Below are positions 57,801 through 64,000 of a DNA stretch of 64,000 bases, in pieces. Origin of the DNA: Austropuccinia psidii (taxonomy: Eukaryota; Basidiomycota; Pucciniomycetes; Pucciniales; Sphaerophragmiaceae). The DNA is taken from NCBI GenBank assembly GCA_023105745.1, contig JALGQZ010000018.1, positions 22,404,132 to 22,468,131 on the forward strand, read 5' to 3'. The translations under genes and the position numbers were made by a program. The notes under the pieces are model-generated. The model was not told where the DNA came from. It saw only the letters and a list, made by a program, of their open reading frames with translations, and ran no database searches. Numbering within the stretch: the stretch's first letter is position 1; every line of letters begins with the position of its first letter.

Positions 57801-60744
57801 CATGCCAAGCTATAAGGACTGGTGTGGTGACTTCTACTATCTCATTGTGTCCTATTTTGCTTATGACCCCCATTTCTAGGAGCTCATTGATATGTTTCTC
57901 AATTTCTTTCCTAGTTTCCATTCTGGCTGGGTATGGTGGTCTCCTAAGCATAGGTGGATATGGTCTTTCTACATCCAGATATAATTCTATATCATGTCCT
58001 TTGATTTTTCCTAGTGGTTCATCTCCTATTGCAAAAGCTCCTCTATGCTTCCTCAATACTTTCAGTAAGCTGAGTTTCATTTTACTGGTGAGTTGAGTGC
58101 CATATTGGGCTTCTTTGAATTCTTCCACTAGTTCTTTCAGGGTGTTATCATTTGCTATATGATTTATGTCAAAGGAGAATTTTTTGTCTTTGTTTGTACC
58201 TATGGTAAGATATCTATTTTTACTATTGCAAATGTCCATACCATACATTCTTTGGTACTCTGTACCTAGTAAGAGTCCTTGTACATGTGCATTCTCTAGA
58301 ACTACAAATTCAGGTTCTAGTCTGATATTTCCTTTTTGGTGTGGGATAATTATCTCTTTGATTATTGTCCCCAGTGAGTGCATTTTGCCTGATGCACTTT
58401 TAAAGTTTCTAGCTTTTGTTGTGATTATATCCTCTTCCCATTTGGGGAAGTGTTGTTTTAAGTATCCTTTTGCCACTATGGAGCAACAGTTCTCAATGTA
58501 AACTGTCAATTTTGTAGGTGTTCCATGAATGAATCCCATCCCTCTATTTGGAGTTACCAGGAATGTTTGTGCATTCTGTGTGTGCTTACAGAGCTCTTTG
58601 TCTGTTGTTATTTGTGGTATTCCTGAATCTAATTCAATGTCTTGTATGTCAAGTGAACTTTCTTCATTGCATTCCACTATGTATTCTTCTATGGTATCAG
58701 GTTCACTTTGTGATTCTGCTCTCATAACATTTCCCATACTGTCAGAATCAGATTTGTCACCTGTTTGTTCTTCTTCTGATTCTTCATCAATTGCATATAT
58801 TTTCTTTTTTGGTTTTGTGCAATTGTTGGCATAGTGGTCTGGTGATCCACAGTTGTGGCACACATATTTCTTTTTTGGGTTTTCTTTCCCTTTCTCTTTG
58901 TTTGTTTCTTTAACTTCAGACTTCTTGTCTTTGAAGTTCAGTTTATAGGATGTGTACCTTCCTATGGAGGTTTTTTTCCTCACATCTTGTATGACATTTG
59001 CTATGTCATCAATGCTGCTGATGTTGTTGCATCTGCATTTGACTGCATGTTCTAGATCTCCTGGCAATTTTTTTAGGAGTTTGTGGTTTCTCATTTCTAT
59101 TGTCATATTGGGATCAATAGCTTTTAGCCTTTTTGTTTGTTTGAGACACCATTCATATAGGTCTTTTTCTGTGGAGTATGTATCACTTTCAAAGGACATG
59201 GTCTTTTGCCAGATCCAACTACCATTGCTATACTTTTGTATAATATGGTTCCTCCACCATGGCAAGCTTTTCCTGCCATGTATTTCTTTCATCTCAGTAT
59301 ACCATATGTTTGCATGGCCTCTGAATGCTGTGTTAAGTCTTGTTGTGATCCAGTAGTCTGGTATCTTTGGGACATCAACAAAGAGTCCATCAATATAGTC
59401 AATGATTTCCATATGGTCATATTCCCCAATTCCTGAGAACTTTGGCCAGTTTGCTACTTCTGGTAACTGTTTTAGTGCCTGTTTCTCTGAATAGCTGAGA
59501 TTTTCCCCATCTTGGTACATTGACTCTGATCTTGACTTTGGAATCTGATATTCAGGTTCCTGGTGATAGTCTTTATCCTCTTCTTTCAGTTTTGTAGAGG
59601 TGGTGGGTTGACCTTGTGTTGGAGGGTATTGATTGTCTTCTCTGTCATAGAGGTAATCAGTTTCTTTCTCAAAGCTATCCTGTTGCTGCTGGATACTCCT
59701 CAGATCTCTCCTCACATTTTGTTGTTCTTCTAGAATTGAATTCAACTGTCTGTTAGTTTTTTCAAATTCTGTACAAATTTTGGCCAGATTTGTATTCAAG
59801 TCTTTTATGACTGTTGCTTGGAAAGCATTTTCTTCTTTCAATGTTTCCACTTCTGTCCTCATTTTTTCTGAGGTTTAATGTGTCCAATCCATGAATTGGG
59901 CCAATTTGGTCCATGTGCATTTGTCTTCAAACTCATGAGTGTGGATTGTAGTCTCAGTTATTATTTCTGGATCAATTGAGTCAGAACTATCAAAACTATT
60001 TGTAGGTACAACTATTTTTTGCTTTTGTGTACGTCTTGGACTAAGTCCATCAGCTTTTTCATCAATGGGTCTTCTTCCTTCTTCCTCTAGTTGAAAGAAG
60101 TTTTGTTTCTCCCTTGGGCTCCTTTTCTCCTGTTGGAAACTACCTGGAATGGTTGGGGAGCCTTGGATGAAGTTTCCTTTGGCTTGTAAGGCCTGGAACT
60201 GCTGGATTGTTGTAGGGAAGATGGGACTTCTCCTTCCATTTCTGGGGGTACCTGAATCTGACTGGGCTCTTCCTTGTGCCAAGATCTCTCTATGGCTTGT
60301 ATGGCTGCCTGGTTCTCTTTGATTCTGATTGCTCTTTCTTCTAAGAGTTTGAAATTCTTGTTGGGATTCCAACATTGCATTTCTGTCATAAGTTCCATCC
60401 AAGCCATTTGCTTGAGACAGATCTTCTGAGTTGTTATCCCCACTTCTGCCCATGATGCTGCCATAGTGAACATTTTGTTGTCCATGCTCCATGTGAAGAG
60501 GTCTTTCATGAGTTTGTGTATTAGAAGGACCTGTTCTGCATCTGTCCAATCTCCTGGTTGGACTTCTGGGTTTAATTTGATTTGGAATAAGACCTTGGTT
60601 AGGAGTTCCCTGATGGTAAGTCCTTTGCTTGTCATTTTATCCAGTGATTGGCTGTCTTCTTCCTCTGTGTCTTCTTGGCCAGTGTTCTGGTTGATTTCTT
60701 GGGAATCCAAGATCTCTAATAAGTGGAGGTGTCATGTTAACCAT
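54899..60744 (-). pseudogene. Element D Gag-Pol polyprotein (few lesions, protease site deleted)
   Basis: The frame opens at ATG 60744 (or 60735) inside the ORF1 intron. Order: extension overlapping ORF1 (60744-60087); coiled-coil-like segment (about 59860-59620); capsid (about 59450-59000, WPKFSGIGEYDHME); zinc knuckle CHNCGSPDHYANNC (58860-58819); protease region (about 58500) lacking the D-S/T-G box; RT with intact YIDD (57484-57473); RNase H (LYIDAACSQGLG, about 57050); integrase finger (about 56240-56090) and core with NMDWVTG, SDRDPKF and [10 protein letters not shown]; chromodomain-like tail (QYLVRFK, about 55030). Lesions: TAA at 60639-60637, 59877-59875, 56569-56567 and 55804-55802, and a frameshift just after KGFHQN near 57650. 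All four in-frame stops are TAA. The family makes particles, replicates through cDNA and integrates; this copy cannot do so alone. Confidence 0.92.
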
Positions 60745-61108
60745 GTTAAAAAATGACAGACAATGAAAAATGTTGTATGTTTCAAGGTTTATTTACCTTT
60801 AGCAGGCCCTTGTACAAATTTATGATCTATACTCTTTGGAAATTTGCCTTTAGAGTTTACAACTGGGTTGATAACAGTGATTTTCTGTTTTGCAATTTGT
60901 TTTGGTGATCCAACTGGTTTTGTTGGAGCTTTTCTGGGTTTTTTGGCCCTTGGCACGGCTATTGGTGTCCAATCTTTTGAGTTGATTGTCACTTCACTGT
61001 GTCTTTTCTGCTTGCCCTTGGTTTTTGGCAGCACCTCTCTGTCTTCTGAGGCTGTCACATATGGATTTACTTGTGACTGGGTTTCTAATGGAATATAGTC
61101 TTTTTCCA
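60087..61108 (-). CDS. Element D ORF1, spliced accessory protein (about 313 aa)
   Basis: The predicted product joins 61108-60797 and 60715-60087 across an 81-nt intron; the junction codon is GAG. The frame is then open without any stop for about 313 codons. There is no ATG at the 5' end: the frame begins TG GAA AAA after AG, so the start A would come from an upstream exon. Exon 1 is Lys/Pro-rich (RAKKPRKAPTKPVGSPKQ) and acidic patches follow the junction (EDTEEED). The middle (about residues 125-230) looks helical with Trp and Met, and the C-terminus is basic and Ser-rich (SNRRKGAQGRNK). From 60744 to 60087 the DNA is also read as the polyprotein in another frame. No known domain is recognised. 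Similarity to C's and B's ORF1 is positional more than sequence-based. Confidence 0.55.
60716..60796 (-). other. Element D ORF1 intron carrying Gag-Pol start codons
   Basis: This 81-nt intron has donor GTAAAT and acceptor TTATTAG, with GTTAACATG as a branch-like site. ATGs at 60744 and 60735 are both in the polyprotein frame; the second is 20 nt before the exon. ORF1 reads straight into TAA within the donor region if the intron is retained. Confidence 0.6.
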
Positions 61109-61109
61109 C

Positions 61110-62071
61110 TATTTAGAAAAGATATTTCAAATTGTATATCAGTATTTTATGATAAAACAAAATGTTTTCTTCAATTCTACTGTTATTTTTTGAAATTTTT
61201 AAGTATTCTTATTATAATATGTTTTTTTTATATGTTTTTTATTGAAAAATAGTTTTTCACTTATGTTTTATAAGTGAAAACTGTAATATCCAAGTGTTTT
61301 GTGAATGATTCACTTGGATATTATTATGTTTTTGTATAAACACGTCAAATTTATTAAATTATAATAAATTTTGTTATAAATATTATTACTAATATTTCTT
61401 AATGTGAGTTTTCATGAATCAAAACTTTAATATCCAAGTGTTTTGTGAATGATTCACTGGGATACTATTGTTTTCCTTCTAAAAAAACACGTCAGATTTA
61501 GTAAATTATAAATATTATAACTAATATTTATTTTAACACTTGATTTTTGATTAAAATATCAATTAATTACGAGTTTTCATGTCAATTTGAGTGATGTCTT
61601 GTTTTAAAGGAAATATTTAACTAAAATATTCCTTATAAATAATAAAAAATTATTTTATTATTTAATATTTATTAATTATTTATTAATAAATGTTTCTTTA
61701 TTAATTTTCACTGACTTTGGTGAAAAATAATAGTAAAAAATAAGTAATATACTGTTTGTATATTATTATTTATATTGAAATTTAAATAATACTGTTGTAT
61801 TATTATCAAATTTCCTGAAAATTATTGCAATATAATGAAATAAAGAGTATTTGTACTCTTACTCTCAACAAAAATATTTGTAATATGTATTTTTGGAGAA
61901 AAAAAATTATGTATATAATATATGATGCTATATTATATATATAAAAAAATGATAATAATAGAAAATAAGATAAATTCAAAATTTTACTCACTGTAAGTAA
62001 AATACCTTTTAAATAACTGAATTTTTACGCCTAATTCAGTTCAAAACAGGTCCAATAAGGTTGAAAAACCA
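61110..62071 (-). other. Element D leader with duplicated stem-loop
   Basis: This is a long AT-rich leader between the primer-binding site and ORF1. A 144-bp direct repeat carries a stem-loop: AATATCCAAGTG (61285-61296) and CACTTGGATATT (61311-61322), a perfect 12-bp stem with a 14-nt loop. Copy 2 (61429-61440 and 61455-61466) has the same left arm and loop but two mismatches in the right arm. Each copy is followed by ACACGTCA. The sequence just before ORF1 on the minus strand ends TAAATAG, a possible splice acceptor. A GTGAGT donor lies near 61991. Confidence 0.55.
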
Positions 62072-62085
62072 CGGCCAGGCCGCCA
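62072..62085 (-). promoter_or_regulatory. Primer-binding site of element D
   Basis: TGGCGGCCTGGCCG on the minus strand, three bases inside the 5' LTR end. It resembles C's TGGGGGCCTGGCCA. Confidence 0.7.
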
Positions 62086-62088
62086 AAA

Positions 62089-63596
62089 TGTCAGGGTGAG
62101 TCTATATAGTAGCTATAAAATGTAGTTACAAGCTAGTATTATGACTGTGACACGTCAAAAAACAAATAAATTTAAATCTTCAGGTCCTACTGCTACGTGG
62201 TAACAGTGGTGATGAGTCTGTTGAGGACCTGGGTTGCAATACTCTAATATCTTTGACTTTAAAGAAGTACTACAATAATTATATTCTAATTATATCTTTA
62301 ATGATAATTCTAAGGACACTACTGATTGATAACAGTTTTTTCACGTAAGAATATGGATAATAAGATAAAGATGATGGGTTTTCAAGTAAAAAACCCTTCT
62401 TTTTATATCTTTGAAGACTGTCAAGAGTTATTAACTCTTCACGCGTCAGAGGAATGAAAATTTTCACTCCAATGATCAGTCTGTGGTTCTGGATTGTCAA
62501 TTCTGACGTCAATAGAGGCAGAATTGTGGTTTTGGAACCACAAATGATCATTCTGGATCAATACAGGGTGAAAAAACTTTTCACCTGCCACGTCAGCACT
62601 TGGATGACGTTGTCCTGGTGTCTGTATGATCAATAATGATGATTTTAGAGAGGTTATATCTTCATAAGTATATTATTTTAAGTATGAGAGCAATACTGTT
62701 TGATACAAGTTTGATACAGTCATGTATTGCTAGAAAAACCTTCCAATCCAGATATATCTCAGTCAGTTCTTAAGATATCAAGAAACCAAGAGCACAGAAT
62801 TGAAGGGATTAAAGAGCTCTTCAATTTGGTATGCTTCATGTTTACCCTTCTTTAAAATAGCAAAAGTTATAAGGGTTTTAAGTTTTTGGATGTATTTTTG
62901 TACATCAGTATGAGGCTTCAAAAACTTCCATACCAGATATCTTCTTCAATTTGGAAGATATCTGTATTCTGATGATACAGTCTGGTAGGGCTTGATTAGC
63001 TCTACAGTTTGGTATACTACACTGTACAGTTGTATGAGTGTATGCCAAAGATACAGGGGTTTGTTTACATTGTTGTTTTCAGAATATCTGTATTTTGGTT
63101 GTTAAACCTTTGAACCAAGATCCCTCAGTCGATTTAAGAGATACAGAGGTCTAAGGTGTCTCAAATTAAATCTCTTGTCTAGATCTTTAATTTGGTTATG
63201 CTTTTGTACAGTTTTGTACAAGCCCTCTTTGACTTTCAGGGGGGTCTTGGCTTTAAAATAAAGGTCATATGGTATCTCCAGTTGTAGTGGTGTTACAGCG
63301 ACATGGATGATACCATTGTGTAGCTCTCTATGTGAGCTTTAAGAAAAAAGCAATTTTGGTATAGAATAACTTAAATATGCATAAGTTAGATGAGAGGTTA
63401 AAATAAGGGTTTTGACTTTTTTATTCTCCTGTAGGTTTCCTTATTCTGTTTGGATGAGGTTGGTGTTTAATTTAAGAGGAGTTTTTTCCTCTTATTTATT
63501 ACCTGTATTGACTATGTTTGTTCAATACTTGTCATACCATTATTTATTGTATGTTGGATGTCATGCTAGTGCTCTGTTTTGAGTCACAGGTTGACA
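62089..63596 (-). repeat. 5' LTR of element D (1508 bp)
   Basis: It begins TGTCAGGG (62089) and ends AGGTTGACA (63596). Between 62150 and 62610 it carries six ACGT cores, including a perfect TGACGTCA palindrome near 62504, resembling CRE/bZIP sites. In the other LTR several of these have decayed. Confidence 0.93.
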
Positions 63597-63601
63597 AAAA
63601 A

Positions 63602-64000
63602 GGCCTTACATAATAGTCTTATAAACTTAAATTAAATAAAATAGTATTTTTTTAAAAAAGGAATTTCACCTTATTATAAGCCATCAAAGCTGAAAAGAAG
63701 GGTCATTTAGTTATTTTTTTAAGGAGTTAATATTATTATTTAATTTAATAAAGCCAAACTTTGGTCACTACAAGGACATTTTATCAATTATGAAGGAAAC
63801 TACCTATTATAGGAATAAATTAGTGCTGTCTTATTAAAAAAAGAAAGAGTTATTATCAAATTAAGTTATCAAAGAGTGGCTATTACTAGTCTGGTCATAT
63901 CAGAATTTAATTATGTAAAAAATGAATACATAATAAATCATAAGCCATATAAAAAAGTGTTTGATTGTTTCTTTGAGTATTATTATTAGCCTAGTGTCTC
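63602..64000. other. Right flank of element D, no gene
   Basis: It continues the interrupted tandem repeat ('ggccttacataatagtctt') and then unrecognised AT-rich DNA to the window end. Confidence 0.55.

Larger units (their letters stand above)
53402..63596 (-). mobile_element. Element D: complete Gypsy element, second family
   Basis: This is a full-length minus-strand element of 10195 bp: 5' LTR 62089-63596, primer-binding site, long leader, ORF1 with intron, Gag-Pol, polypurine tract and 3' LTR 53402-54874. The target duplication is AAAAA (53397-53401 and 63597-63601); its reality is supported by the continuity of the flanking tandem repeat. The LTRs start and end TGTCAG...CTGACA and agree closely, with a few percent substitutions and one 35-bp-scale indel near 63424. 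The polyprotein is one of the best preserved in the window but carries stops, a frameshift and a protease deletion. Confidence 0.95.

Noticed and set aside
1..64000. RIP-type mutation as the cause of decay
   Set aside because: The premature stops in C arise from mixed changes, including likely transversions, and LTR differences concentrate at CpG. There is no overall RIP pattern that I can see by eye.
1..64000. Mitochondrial or bacterial origin because of low GC
   Set aside because: Dense Gypsy elements with LTRs, target duplications and GT-AG introns indicate nuclear fungal DNA.
1..64000. CRISPR array or rRNA genes
   Set aside because: No regularly spaced short repeats with unique spacers and no rRNA-like sequence were seen.

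Overview
The window is fungal nuclear DNA made almost entirely of LTR retrotransposons. It is AT-rich, and I can support no host gene in its 64 kb. The polyproteins are of the Ty3/Gypsy type, in the order capsid, zinc knuckle, aspartic protease, reverse transcriptase, RNase H, integrase, chromodomain-like tail. From memory of protein families, and without any search, they look most like the expanded Gypsy families of rust fungi (Pucciniales), especially the myrtle rust Austropuccinia psidii. The species call is an inference.

Layout. (1) 1-10.6 kb: element A, an old, decayed minus-strand Gypsy element whose 3' LTR is cut by the window edge. It carries a TRIM-like 465-bp insertion (1158-1622) and a solo LTR (5958-7878). 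(2) 10.7-11.75 kb: a diverged A-rich tandem array of roughly 230-250-bp units, then AT-rich DNA without genes. (3) 13462-14898: a solo LTR. (4) About 16.6-17.3 kb: a GC-rich, GGCC-studded island. (5) 17426-20919: a solo LTR that is itself split by another LTR-like insertion (18750-20842). (6) 21205-42114: element B, complete on the minus strand, with element C (28340-39310, plus strand) nested inside it. Both have matching 5-bp target duplications. (7) 43808-45642: another solo LTR, in unrecognised AT-rich DNA. (8) 48231-52475: element E, a 3' LTR plus a truncated pol with a duplicated integrase segment. (9) 53402-63596: element D, complete on the minus strand, inserted into a short tandem repeat.

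Relative ages, judged by eye from LTR agreement: A is oldest, B intermediate, and C and D youngest (their LTRs differ by a few percent). No polyprotein is intact. C has lost protease, RT and integrase catalytic residues. D has lost its protease active site by an apparent in-frame deletion and carries premature stops and a frameshift.

The most interesting signal is the 5' coding organisation shared by A, B, C and D. A separate small protein (ORF1) is interrupted by a 63-81-nt intron and overlaps the N-terminal extension of the Gag-Pol polyprotein in another frame. The start codon of the polyprotein (or its decayed ATA form) lies inside that intron, 14 or 20 nt before the 3' splice site. Splicing would therefore remove the Gag-Pol start and make ORF1; retention would keep it. 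In B, C and D the ORF1 frame begins at an AG|TG boundary instead of an ATG, suggesting that its start codon is assembled by splicing of a leader intron. In C a second 66-nt intron would remove the only two stops in ORF1. Predicted ORF1 is open in both C and D although the overlapping polyproteins are broken.
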